The notes beneath the pieces are model-generated. The model was not told the origin of the DNA. It was given only the letters and a program-made list of their open reading frames with translations, and ran no database searches. A DNA stretch of 64,000 nucleotides from Archegozetes longisetosus (lineage: Eukaryota > Arthropoda > Arachnida > Sarcoptiformes > Trhypochthoniidae), in NCBI GenBank assembly GCA_018873245.2, contig JAEMBT020000005.1, positions 12,446,001-12,510,000 on the forward strand, read 5' to 3'. The translations under genes were made by a program, and so were the position numbers. Of this stretch, positions 11,788-23,645 are shown piece by piece; position 1 is the first letter of the stretch; each line of letters starts with the position of its first letter.

Positions 11788-12695
11788 TAATCATAATATT
11801 ATTAAATTGTAAACTTAAAATTTTGTGATAATGTCCAGTTCTTATTCTAAAAATTGAATTAATTATACCAAAAATCTGGGCTGTACAGCTAAAACTGGCG
11901 GTCAATCTATAGTAAATAATAAATTTTACTTATAAAACTTTTTATCAGCTCTTTGCATGCTTTTGAAACTGAAATTTCAAAACATTAGGCCAAAATAAAA
12001 GTCGGATATCGTGTGAAATACTTCAAATTGTCAATGGACCGATTCAGTCAACTATCGTTTCCTGATTTAATTACTATCTCGAAACACACTCTAAGTGATA
12101 ATGAAAATAATTGGAAGATTATTGAAATCACTAAATCCCAAACTGCGTTCCTAGTTCATGCCTTTTATTCTCATAATATATGATTTAGTTTTCTTTGAAA
12201 TTTCGTTAAATTTTCTAAAGGATAATCAAAGAAGTCATTTCATTTAGTTAAATAAATTCCGATCTAACTTTTAACTGGAAAATTTGCATAAAAAGTTTAT
12301 TATGAGTAATTTATATGTAATTGAAGTTTTTCACTAAATCTTTTAGAATTAAAACTCTTGGCTAATGCTCTTTCTAAACCATCACTAGATATAATGAAAA
12401 TAAATAGTATTATTATAAATTGGATCTTAACCAACCTAAACTGACCTGTTCTAACCTACCTTACTCTAATATAACCTAGTCAAACTAGATCTCTAAACGT
12501 TATATCTAATTTTTTAGATATGAAGTAGAAATTTGTAACTTAGTTTAAAATCAAATTTTTATGGCGTACAAAGAGCCATTGTAAAAAAATATATTTTAAA
12601 AGTTTTTAACGTTCATTTTATTGGTATTTTACATTAGTGTCGCATAAAATTCAGTTAGATTTTTTTCATGAAGTCTAATGTATTTGCCAAATCGT

Positions 12696-13215
12696 TAAGG
12701 TGACCACCTCTGGCTTGTCTTATGACGGGACAAAAATATCAAAGGGGAACCCTTACATTTTAAAAAAGAAAAATGCCGTTTTTATTAGTCATTACAAATA
12801 TTTAGGTTCAAGCAATACATCCAAATATTAAAAAATTGAAAATTATTAGCCATGGCTGATCTCAAAGGTATATTTATTGTTAGAAATGACATTTTTAAAA
12901 AGTTATTCAAAAGTAAGAAATACTAGTTTATATCAGATATAAGCCAAGGTAGAAAATATTAATTGTATAACTTGGCTTTAAATCACAGGTGATCAAAACA
13001 TTAAACTGTGTTTCTTAATCCCTTATCATTTGTGAAATAAATTCAATGTTTGAATTTCGAAGAAATATTTTTCTAAACACAATTTTCCAAATGAAAGTTG
13101 AAAAACGGGACAACTAGTTGTCCCATCGAGAATTTTTGGTCTGATGGGACTTCTGTCTTTCACCTTTGAAAAGACGTGACTGTCCCATCAAAAAACGGGA
13201 CGGGTGGTCACCCTA
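12696..13215. mobile_element. 520-bp hAT-type MITE
   Basis: Ends TAAGGTGACCACC and, reverse-complemented, TAGGGTGACCACC. The flanking octamers CAAATCGT (12688-12695) and CAAATGGT (13216-13223) differ at one base, as expected for an old 8-bp target duplication. Subterminal motifs with GACGGGACA occur near both ends. A longer relative lies at 22577-23645 in the opposite orientation. No coding capacity. Confidence 0.88.
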
Positions 13216-13217
13216 CA

Positions 13218-14053
13218 AATGGTTCTCCACCAAAGTATCGCCTCAAAAATTTTGCCGCTTAAGAAGTGTCGCTATACTAAAAATATGGCAGCAAAATTTG
13301 GGTTTGGATGAAGATAAATCAACATAATTAAATGATTAACAACCAAAAGATTGATAATCAAACCGACGATAATTACCGTCAATTGATCCATCACGATCAT
13401 AGTTCAAGAAGCGTACCTTAGAAGTTATTCGTGCAAAAGACATCAAAATATAGTTGATGTCTTCAGAATACTGATTAGAGTATAAACATGATTATTATCA
13501 TTTATGCACAATCGGACAAAGAAGTATACGTCAAAATGTGCGCTAAAAACAACAAAAGTCGATAAGAGATGAACCAAATAAAGGAAAGATTGAATAATAA
13601 TGTCATATTATTTTGAATAGTATTATTTTTATGATGAATCATAAAATCCGAGATATATTTTTTAGTCTCTTTAAGGAAAATTTGTTTACAAGCGTTGTTT
13701 ATCAACTTTTCATCAGTAAAACGATTAATACATGCAAAAGTTCATTATTTTTTATCATAATTCAGACCTAAACTTAAGTTTATTAAAGTTTTCAAATCCT
13801 TAATTACCTAAATATTAAGGTGATTCCTAAGTATGTTAGGTGTGGAAAAGCTCTATTTGACGTATACTTTTTTTGTACGACTACATGAATCAGTTGATAG
13901 TAACTATCGTCGGTTTGATTATCGATCTTGCGATTATGTAGATCTTTTGACTCAAATCCAATTTTTTGTGATGATATTTCTAGTATGGCAATATATTCTA
14001 CCGCTCACATAATTGGCTACTACATTTTTGCTGTAGCATTTTGGCAAGGAATC
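13218..14053. mobile_element. Probable foldback/long-TIR element
   Basis: The left part (about 13255-13405) pairs with the reverse complement of about 13875-14040. The best-kept core is ATAATCAAACCGACGATA. Similarity extends loosely to both ends (GGTTCTCCACCAAAG against GATTCCTTGCCAAAA). The interior (13410-13870) is AT-rich. I could not fix the exact ends or a target duplication. It abuts the hAT MITE on the left. Confidence 0.55.
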
Positions 14054-14058
14054 ATGCA

Positions 14059-14400
14059 AAAGTCAAGGTTCAACTTCAAACTTATATATCCGTAACTAAA
14101 TCACGAACTGACTAATCCTTTAATTCAAAAAAATGGAAATTTATTTATGCATTCTCATTATTAGACTTTCATAATATTTCATTTTATATTTGAGATAACT
14201 CACAAATGTTGAATTTTATTATAGATTTCGCATTTTATGTTTAATATTAAGCAACTTTAATGATGCCTTACATTTTAGAATAAATTACCTTTTCATATAT
14301 TTTTTGAAAATAAAATATATTTTTTATTTCGTTTAAAATATAATAAGTTACTTTAATGCCATAATTATGTTGTGCTCTCGTATCGTTTCATAAAGTAATG
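14059..14400 (+). repeat. Diverged duplicate of 26085-26425
   Basis: Shares ordered similarity with 26085-26425, including TTAAGCAACT, CATAATTATGTTGT and CTCATATG/CTCGTATC blocks in the same order and strand. It lies upstream of IR copy 4, while its partner lies downstream of copy 5. Confidence 0.65.
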
Positions 14401-15111
14401 TAAGGAAGTATTTAAGAGACAGATATAAATGAATTTTTATCAAAGATACTAATACTTATAATATCAACAAATTAATATAATATGAAACGCAAGTAAACGG
14501 CAATATTTTGAATTAGGTTCAATATTACACTCGATTGCCGTTTTCTAGAAGTGTATATGAAAAATTTCGCAATTATGAGTAGTTACAAATTTATTCTACA
14601 CATACTTATTCCGAAAATTTATTACATCTGTAAAACTGAATAAATAGACTTTTATTGCACGTGTGCTATTGAACGTAGAAACGTTTATTCTTGTTTTTAT
14701 GACGAAGATATAAAAATTTAGCAATTAGTTTGCGTCTAATACTCACTTAAATTAAAATGTAAATAATGAATCGAAACTAGGTTAAAATATAATTATATAC
14801 CATATACTGATTATATTTGAAATGATATTCTCAACAGAGCGATAAAGTAGCTTGTTATTGATTAATATTGTTTGTTACACACAAAATATTTTCTTTCAAA
14901 CATTTTGAATAATGATAATAACCATTGGCTATAACGATGAGAGAAATTTTTTTGAATGCATCGCATTTAAATCTTCTAGTATAACAATAGCTAAATTGGT
15001 AGGAACCAGAGTAAAAACTGTCTCTCGTAAATAATCAAAATAATTAGAAATTTTATTTGAACATTTTTTGTTATTACTCAAACAAATTTAAAATTTGTTT
15101 CAATATCGAAA

Positions 15112-16724
15112 ATGGCGGCTATGTTACATCCAATAAGTCTTATAAATTTCGCGGAATTAACACAGAGATCTTATCCCTATTGGCAATATTTTGTCAACGG
15201 CATCAATAAAACTGATATTCATTCGGCTAGAGATTATTTTAAACTTAATAGCAGTTCGATTACTATTTCAGTTGGAAGACCAAATCAGGTTTTAATTTAA
15301 TAGAGTTGATTATAATTAACTTAAATTATAAATTTTACACTAATTCAAATATACATTTTGATTTAATTTGTAGGGATCTTATCAACAATTATCACCAGAA
15401 ACCGCATTATTCGGATCGTTATCTTTATTCCTATTGAAACAAATCGAGAAAATCACAAATAAGAGGTAATCATTACTTAAATTGAAATTATACAGAAGTT
15501 TGTGTTTAATAATATTCAGTATTTTTATATTCAATAGTATTGTTCTTTATGTGATGCCGAATAGTAGAAATTTACAATTTGTAAAAAAAAGCAAAATCGA
15601 TAGCTGGGATTGTACTCCTTGTGATTATTATTACATGGCTGTTAAACAAAAATTGTTGTGTTCTCGACCACTTTTTTTAATAAATCAGTTTTCAATGTTG
15701 AGCACGATAACTAAAAAATTTAATCATTCGTCAGAAGGCCTTTGGAGAATATTCGACTTAAATACTTGGATCACTTTAATAGTTATCTTAGTATTACTAT
15801 CAATATTAACTAGTTTTCAGCTAAATGACAAAAATAACAAGAATTTTATGCATCGATTGTTATATTCAATCTGGGTTTATTTCATATCGATTTTCGGTGA
15901 ACGAAATTCCCAAAAGCCCTACATCTTAATTTATGCTTTATGGCTTATCTCAATCATACCGTTAGTAGAAATATACAGAAATAAGCTTTTAGCAAATTTA
16001 GTATCAATTCCCAACCTATTAGTTAATGATATCGACGACTTGCTAGTCGAGAATCGAAAAATATATTTCTTAAATGCGTTGAATATGAAGACAATGAAAG
16101 ATAAGATTGGTCCTCAAGATCTGTTGAAGGAGAAATGGATCAAAATTTTTAAAAAAGTAAGTCATTTCGATATAACTCGATCTCTCGAGCACCTAGGCTC
16201 ATACGAAAAATTCAACGAATTGACTAAATATTCGACTTATATAGAAGAGGAAACATCTATACATGTCTTGGCTCTGATACTGTCGCGTTATTTTCGAGTT
16301 CATATCGGAAAAAATTCTTATTTTCCTAAACTAAGTTCTTATACTTGTTTTAGACCTGATTTTCCATATATTTCAGATGCCAACAGATTGTAAGCTCTTT
16401 TGCAAACTGTGAAAATTTCATTCATTTTATTCAATGGAGAATTCATTTTCCATCAGATCTTTGAATGCTTTTGAAACTGGAGTTATGAAATATTGGATCA
16501 ACACAAAAATCAGATTTTTAGTCGAATACTTTTATTTAGTTTTGGATGTGCTCGAACCATCGTTTCCTGAAATCATGTCTAACTTAGATTCTATTCGCAA
16601 ACATAATGATTATTCTTGGAAACCTATTGATCTCTCCAGGACTCAATCTATTTTCTTATATTACGCCTATTTTATTATTATTTCTGGTATAATTTTCTCA
16701 ATTGAAATCCTACGAATTATTTGA
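15112..16724 (+). CDS. Ionotropic receptor-like protein, intact copy 4 (462 aa)
   Basis: Exons 15112-15288, 15374-15465, 15538-16389 and 16457-16724; all introns are GT-AG and short (67-85 bp), and phases agree with the other copies. The order is typical of the iGluR/IR family. An S1-like half domain spans about residues 1-160, with CSRPLFLINQFSML leading into M1 (about 166-184). A pore loop follows (SIWVYFISIFGE), then M3 (LWLISIIPLVEIYRNKLLANL), the S2 half domain with a C-F-R-P-D-F motif, and M4 near the C-terminus. Such proteins are ligand-gated cation channels in the plasma membrane, often chemosensory. There is no amino-terminal domain and no visible signal peptide at this ATG, so an upstream exon may be missing. 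Ligand unknown. It is the only undamaged copy in the window. Confidence 0.85.
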
Positions 16725-16951
16725 AAACCAAGAAAAGAAGGTAAATGACTATTGGTTTCATCAGGTCTCGAGCTATTTTCATACTTGTCTATTTTTCCAT
16801 AGTATTCTATATGGTTTGGTTGATGAAATTTCTTGATATCATGAAAGTTTCATAGAATTTTTTCAGAGAAACAAGTAGGAAATATAGAGGCGTTATAAAC
16901 TGTGTTATAAACTGAAAAATTCTAAAACAAAACTGATGTCCAGTAGTGATA

Positions 16952-17050
16952 CAGCCTGTTCGGTTATAGACAACTGGTTGGTGTGTAGGAAATAAGTTGC
17001 CTATAGACGGCTTTGTCTATAACCGAGTTGCCAATAACCAGATAAGACTG
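16952..17050. mobile_element. 99-bp palindromic mini-element, pogo-like ends
   Basis: Between TA dinucleotides (16950-16951, 17051-17052) lies a short element with CAGCCTG and AAGACTG ends. CGGTTATAGACAA occurs in inverted orientation in the two halves. The ends and the CGGTTATA motif recall pogo-type MITEs. It has no coding capacity. Confidence 0.55.
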
Positions 17051-18043
17051 TATTATATGAATTTTTTCGTACATGAAAAATTTTCATCATTCATGTTAAA
17101 TCTATATATGAGTGGTTCAGAAATAGTAGAAGTAAGTTTTCCCTAATATTGGAGAAAATAGTCAGTTTATACTAGAAATAGAAGTTTGAGTTCAGGCACA
17201 CATTTGAACGATAGTATTACCAATGATATGTCACGGATTTTTTAACGTGAAAATAAACTTTACTCATAATACGGCACGTACAGTACATGTAGATGAGCAC
17301 ATACTCTGTCGTAAAAATAAAACTCATTTAATAAAACATTCAATCAAAATAAACATCAAATGAATAAAGTTTTACTTATTGGATTGTTTGGAAAGAAATA
17401 TCGTTTTTATTAATAAAATAAAATTTGATTTTGAAAAACAAAAGTTTTATTTTAATCTAAATAGTAATTGTTCTCATTATCTATGATTGTATACCATTTC
17501 TCGAATGATTAGATGTGGATCAGATGCAATCGTTGTACGCAGATCATTATCCAACTCAACAGATCGTCCTGATCGTCTATGCCCTTCAAGTCAATTGACG
17601 AACTTCTGAATACCCAGGTAGTGTCTATTTATACAAAATAAGCAGATTTTGCAAAAAAAAGTTAGTCGATTCTAGATAAATAAGAATTATGAAGTTTTAT
17701 ATTCCTTATGACTTGACCTTATCTATCAATTAAAAGTATTTTAATATAAGAAACACATGAAAGTATTAGTGAGAAACGAAACAATTCTTTTATTACATTA
17801 CCAAATAAATTTATACTCTCGTGAATTCGAATTAAACTCTTTGTGAAAATGCATGTAGGTTTTTTTTATATTTACATAAAAGAGAACGAGGATTGTGTAA
17901 ATGAGTTTTGCGATAAGTCTCAGTTCTGGGACTTATTTTTAGTGATGTGGAGGAAAATTACGTCTCAATAAGACCTTTCAACTTTAAGCGCATCTTAATC
18001 TTACTAATCTCTATCACAGCTTTCAGGGTACGGATATTATACT

Positions 18044-19344
18044 AGGTTATTCCAAAATGAATAAAGGACATCTTGTGTATAGACGAGAAAAAATCAAAAC
18101 GCGTTTTATTTTGTTTATTGACATTTGAATATCATACCATGTAATTCTTATCAGATTATCTCAAATAGTCTTTGAACTCTGACCTTTGGAAGAGTCTAGT
18201 TAACAAATTATAGTCAATAGTAATGAATTTAAATCGAGAGCACATTTGAGCCATTATTTATTATGAATATTCCGACACAAAGTCGGCTCAAGAAATTCGC
18301 GACCGCATAACATAACGTTTAGGGGAAGCTGTCGTTTCCAAATCGACGGTCGAATATTGGATTCAAGAGTTCAAAAGAGGTCAAGAATAGCTAAAAGGTG
18401 AGACATCTTCTAGATGATCAAATTAAGCGACAACTGACGTTAACATTGATGCGATTCGGGAACTAATAAGAGCTGATACGAGAATAACGTTTAATGAGAT
18501 GGAGGATATCTGGGCTCAGTCGCGGAACAATTCATAGAATAATTTATGAACGGCGTGGAGTCCAGGAGAAGATTTGCAAATACGTTCTCCACCGTTTGAA
18601 GAACAGAAGATATTGTGTAAAGATCTGCACAGAAAATCTGAAGATGTGAAGAATTTCGGCCAAAATTGGATTAATTAAAAAGACGACGAAACAAAAGACG
18701 TTGAAGACAAACATCGTTACAGAAGACAGAACATACGTCTATTACTATGAGCCCAAATCTCAATCGGAATCAAAGATATGGGTCTTTGATGGCGAATTCT
18801 CTCCACGTGTTGTTAAACGCGACAGAACTATCCGTAAAGTTCTCTACGCAGCTTTCTTCAGAGCTTCAGCTCTGGTCAAAGCCATCAAACTGGAGGAATA
18901 GAAGAGTGTCACCGCTAACTGGTACACTATTAAGTGTTTGCCCGAAGTGTTTGAGAATACCTCCAGGAGAGGTCTAATGCTACTCCACGACAATGCGAGT
19001 TTTCATACAGCCAATCTGACCCGATAGTATTTAGCTGAAAGAAGGTTAAAACGGTTCCACATCCACCTTATTCACCTGACAGCAATGTGCGACTTTTGAC
19101 TCTTTCGTGGACTGAAGGCCAACCTCTGGGGCCGAGACTTTAAATCAGAGGAGGAGCTCGATTCGGCTGTGATGGAATACTTTGATAGCATTCCGAAAGG
19201 TAATTGGCGTGAGGCGTTCGGGATATGGAGGGCCTGAATGATTCAGTGTATTGAAGAGAAGAGGGATTACTTTTACTAATGATATATTTATTTCAACAAA
19301 ATATTTTAAGAAAAAGATGTGTTTTATTCATTTTGGAATAACCT
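18044..19344 (+). mobile_element. 1.3-kb mariner, dead
   Basis: AGGTTATTCCAAAATGAATA at the left end is repeated inverted at the right end, giving a typical mariner length of 1301 bp. The plus strand between reads as a decayed transposase. Recognisable parts are STVEYWIQEFKRG in the DNA-binding half, the PHPPYSPD catalytic region near 19060-19085, and a C-terminus with IPKG.WREAFGIWRA followed by MIQCIEEKRDYF. There are many stops and shifts. The outer dinucleotides are CT and TA, so one target-site copy has mutated. Confidence 0.88.
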
Positions 19345-19447
19345 TATATATGTACAATTTTGAATGTGTCACACAATCTCATTTTTGCTGGTGTTAATGC
19401 TTCACGAGACCTCTTTCTCTTTGATTTACATAGACTTCTATAAATTA

Positions 19448-19915
19448 TTAGGCTGGTCAATAATTTTTGCGCCTCCAGGCACCTACCGGTAATATTTTAG
19501 AGTTAAAGACAAAAACCTAAACTACAATTATTTATCAGCTTATGTTCCAAATTTCATTCAATTTCATTGATCACTCAACTATTGTGACTTTTTTCGACCA
19601 GGTTCCGAAAAACGCTTGGCCAGATGACTTCAAGAGATCGACAACTGCATCTGTTGCTGCCATCTCTTGAAGACATCCGGCCAAGCGTTTTTCGGAACCT
19701 GGTCGAAGAAAGTCACAATAGTTGAGTCAAGCTCTTCGATATTTAAAGTGGAATACCTGATTTTTTGAAATTCCCAATTAAAGACCTTAAGATCAACGAA
19801 ATTGAATGAAATTTGGAACATAAGCTGATAAATAATTGTAGTTTAGGTTTTTGTCTTTAACTCTAAAATATTACTGGTAAGTGCCTGGAAGTGCAAAAAT
19901 TATTGACCAACCTAA
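19448..19915. mobile_element. 468-bp foldback element derived from a mariner
   Basis: TTAGGCTGGTCAATAATTTT at the left and its inverted relative at the right lie between TA dinucleotides (19446-19447, 19916-19917). The whole element is one near-palindrome with a loop of about 25 bases near 19650; the left arm lacks about 72 bases present in the right arm. The minus strand of the right arm encodes a transposase C-terminus (FFDQVPKNAWPDVFKRWQQQ). So the 3' end of a mariner was duplicated head-to-head. The other duplication arm has the empty site at 4199-4200 (AAAT-TA-TCATC). Confidence 0.85.
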
Positions 19916-20364
19916 TATTATAGCTCGATTGCTATGAATAAAATTCTTTCTACTTTCCATCAAGTAGATATAGGAATCATGCAATTATTTTACATCTACT
20001 CTACAAAAAACTAAAATAATAATGAATCGAAAGCTAAGTTAAAATATAATTATATGCAATAAAAACAATATGCAATGCAATAAATAATATCCTCATCAAA
20101 ACAAGATGACAGAATTTTATTTAGTTCATATTTTTTGCATAAATAGGTTTTCATTTGAGTTTTCAAATGATAATAACTATTGATTCGAAAAAAGAGAAAA
20201 TATTTGAGCAAATAGCTTAGTAATTATTAAAGAGAAAAATACTTATTGTCCTGACAACATATATATTGAAATTTAATACGCAAAAGAATTTATTTCCAAA
20301 CAAATCAGTATAGCTGAAACTCTAATTTAAACAGATTCTGAAATATATATCTCAGACTTTCAAA

Positions 20365-22079
20365 ATGGTATGTTTGAAACTGATCTTATTTTTACCAAAT
20401 TTAAACATGATGTTCAAACTTTAGAACAATTATACTTTTATAGGTAGATATTTTTAATCCGAGACATATTATAGATTTCAAAAGTCTGGTGAAAAATCGT
20501 ATCCATATTGTGAATATTATGCCAATTCGATCAACTTAAGTAATTGGAATACAAATCAATCTATATATTTTGGTAATTCAATATCAATATCAACTAAAAA
20601 CGATGAAGTGGTATTGAATAGATAATTTATATTTCTAGATTTTTAATAGTTTTACTTTGATTTTAAGAATCCCTATATAGAATTAACTGAAGAGTTTTCA
20701 ATATCCTGTTCATTATCTGCACTATTATTGAAAGAAATCGAGAAGATTACAAACAAAAGGTAAAAATTGAATAGTTCCTGAAAAAACGAAATAAGTCAAT
20801 GCCACAAAAACTGAGCATATTATATTCTTTTACTAAACTATTTTATTATTGAGTAAAAATATAAAAAAATTAAATTTCTGTTATTAATTTTTATAGTGTT
20901 ATTCTTTATGTTATGTCACCTAATAATAAAACTAGTCTGGAATGTGTACAGAACAGTCAAATTGATGTCTATGATTGTACTCCTTGTGATTACGATTACA
21001 CAACTTATAAAGACAAATTGTTATGTACTCAACCGCTATTTATTAATAATCAATTTTCAATTATTAGTGCTATAACTAAAAAATTCAATCATTCCTCTAA
21101 AGGCTATTGGGCAATATATGACTTGAATGTTTGGATCACTTTAATTTCTGTCTTACTATCTCTTTCAATATTCACTACTTTCAACTTGAATGATAATAAG
21201 AGTTTTATACACAAATTGTTATATTCATTTTGGGTTTATTTCATATCGATTTTCGGTAAACGAGATCAACGAAAGCCTTATATTTTTATCTATATTGTAT
21301 GGCTTATATCAATTATACCGTTAGTAGAAATATATAGAAATGAGTTATTAGCAAATTTGGTATCAATTCCCGACTTATTAGTTGACGATATTGATGACTT
21401 ACTAGTCGAGAGTCGAAGAGTATATTCTTTAAATAAGTTGAATATGGAAACAATGAAAAATAAAAGTGATGTTCAGACTCCACTGAAGGAGAAATGGATC
21501 AAAATCTTTGATAAAATAGTTTTCTTCGACTTATCAAAATCCTTACAATATTTTAATCAAGAGATGTTTGCGGAAATCACAGAATACACTACTTATATTG
21601 ATGACGAGATGGCAACAAAAGTTTGGTATCTGGTTATGTCACGATATTTTCGTGTTCATATCGGAAAATATACTTATTTTCCAAAATTAATTTCTTATAC
21701 TTGTTTCAGACCTGACTTTCCATACATTTCATATGCAAATAAAATGTGAGCTCCTTTCAAACATTAGAGAAAATTCATTTTTATTGATTAAAAATTTTCT
21801 TCAACTAGTTCTTTAAACGCTTTTGAAACTGGAATTATGGATCATTGGGTAAACATGAGAGTTAGATTTTTAGCCGCATACTTTCAATTATTTATGGTTG
21901 AGAGCGAACAAGTTTTTCCAGAACTGTTGGCTACTTTGAAAAACATTCGAAAAGATAATGAAGATTATTGGAAACCTGTTGACTTGATTAGATCTCAAAC
22001 CATTTTCTTATTTTATATCTATTTCCTCATAGTATCTAATTTGGTCTTCTTACTTGAAATTATCTTAAAATATCTGTAG
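20365..22079 (+). pseudogene. Ionotropic receptor-like copy 5, one-base deletion in exon 1
   Basis: Exons 20365-20367 (ATG only), 20444-20607, 20668-20759, 20897-21745 and 21809-22079. Exon 1 is 164 nt against 165 in copy 2: five A's at 20492-20496 against six there. The shift destroys the frame before the conserved S-Y-P-Y motif. All other exons are open and carry the family landmarks (CTPCDYDY, M1, the pore loop, M3, S2 with CFRPDF, M4). With one A restored the product would have 459 residues. The lesion is a single homopolymer slip, so a sequencing error must be excluded before calling it a pseudogene. It would belong to the same chemosensory channel family as copy 4. Confidence 0.8.
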
Positions 22080-22576
22080 AATCAAAATAAGAAAAATTCT
22101 ATTCTATTTAAACCCATAAATTTAATCTTAATTAATAAATAAACTATTATTCTCACAATCTAAGTTTCTTATATGAAGAAATTCTCAAAGATCTATTTTA
22201 ACTGTCTCAATCTCAAGCTCAATAGACAATTTTAAAAATTGAACTTTCATAATTCTGAAATTGAAAGACTCCTTTGTTTTGAACTATTTAAGAATATTTC
22301 AAAAGAATAGAAATTGCTTTCAATTGCATAACTGTTAATAACGTGTTGCTATTAATTATTCGAAAAATAGCTTATGATATTAAGATATAATAAATATTTT
22401 ACAAAATTAAAAGCTGATTTTTTGATACATTGATATCTCTAATATTTAAAATATTTAAAAAGGATAAAAGAGTTAACTGTTTTAATTAAAAAATTAAGTC
22501 AAAACAAAAGACTGATAGAAAGTGAATGGAAATTAAATAGTAAATAATAGGTTTGTATAAAATAAACATTCTAACC

Positions 22577-23645
22577 CAGGTTGACCCGTCCCGTTTTTGA
22601 CGGGACAGTTCCGTCTTTTTAAGAATAAGAAACAGAAATCACGTCAGACCAAAAACTCTCGACAGGACAATTAGTTGTCCCGTTTTTCAACTTTCGTTTT
22701 GAAGAATGTGTATAGAAAATATTTCTTAGAAATTCAAACATTGAATTTATTTTACAAATGATAAGGATTAAGAAACTCAGTTTAATGTATTAAACACCTG
22801 CTGTTTAAAACCAAATGTTATTGAATTAATCCTTTCTGCCTTAACTTACATCTGACCAGTATTTCTCACTCTTGAATAACTTTTGAAAGATGACATTTCT
22901 AACAATAAATATGCCTTTGAGATCAAACATGACTAATCATTTTCAATGTTTTAATATTAAAATGTACTGTTTGACACCTATATATTTGTAATGACTAGGG
23001 ATGTGCAGTGATGGCTATAAAACAAGGAAATTTCGGCGGTTATTAGGGAATAAAAATTAGGTAAATTCGGGAATAAAATTTAATGTAAAATTAGGCATAT
23101 TGTAGGTAATGCAAACTTTAATGTCACGTTCACACTTCACTTGTTATTATTTCATTTGAACTTTAGTTTAATTTCGAATAAAGATAAATAGTCTCTTAGG
23201 TATAACAATCAATCTGATGAACTGCGTATTATATTTTGAGTATTCAGACTTACAGGTTCTGACTATACGTGGAATTACAAAAGTTTAAAATTTCGACAAA
23301 TTTTAAAGTGCGGATCATAGTCGAGAATTTAGGTTAGTTTTACAAAATTAAAGGTAACATTCGGTAATTTCGGGAAGAAAGTAGTATTTTCTGGAATTCG
23401 ATAAGAAACAGTCAGATTCGGGGAAAAACGGGAAAAATAGTTTGTGTTACTTATGCTTATTTAATATTAAATTGCGTATATGTAACGTTTAAAAGCATTC
23501 GGACTAATCTAAAATTTTCGGTAAAATCCGCCTCTGCACACCCCTAGTAATAGCTAATAAAAGCGGGATTTTCTCTATAAAGATGTAAGGGTCCCCCTTT
23601 GATATTTTTGTCCCGTCATAAGACAAGCCAAAGGTGGTCACCCTA
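22577..23645. mobile_element. hAT-type MITE interrupted by a nested element
   Basis: Same family as the MITE at 12696-13215 in opposite orientation. The right end reads TAGGGTGACCACCTTTGG as reverse complement and continues with the shared GACGGGACAAAAATATC and GGACCCTTACAT blocks. Flanking octamers TTCTAACC (22569-22576) and TTCTAATG (23646-23653) share six bases. The interior is split at 22996-23546 by another element. Confidence 0.8.
22996..23546. mobile_element. 551-bp nested hAT-type MITE
   Basis: Ends TAGGGATGTGCAG and, inverted, TAGGGGTGTGCAG. The octamers GTAATGAC (22988-22995) and GTAATAGC (23547-23554) flank it. In the sister MITE at 12.7 kb (reverse complement) the same place reads GTAATGAC-TAATAAAA without an insert, which proves the insertion and its 8-bp target duplication. 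Repeated AATTCGGG-type motifs lie inside. No coding capacity. Confidence 0.88.

Larger units (their letters stand above)
9120..12265 (+). pseudogene. Ionotropic receptor-like copy 3, relic split by a Tc1-like element
   Basis: Two decayed exon pieces remain. The first, about 9120-9436, matches the 3' part of exon 3 of copy 4 (DLLKEKWI, then a TAA, TKSLEHSGS, and the FRV(R/H)IGKHSY region in another frame). It still ends at a GTGAGT donor. The second, 11949 to about 12265, starts after a TTTATCAG acceptor and matches exon 4 (HAFETE, the NNWK region, KSQTAFL), with several stops. The S1, M1, pore and M3 exons are not found upstream. The intron between the two pieces holds a complete 2.2 kb transposon. 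Confidence 0.8.

Noticed and set aside
12425..12482. AACCT/CCTAA-like words that resemble arthropod telomere repeat TTAGG (also near 36365 and 50915)
   Set aside because: Too degenerate and short; no tandem array.
15482..15537. Possible extension of IR copy 4 exon 3 upstream (hydrophobic frame from 15482)
   Set aside because: It would need a 28-bp intron; the acceptor at 15537 gives the S-I-V-L-Y-V start shared with copies 1, 2 and 5.
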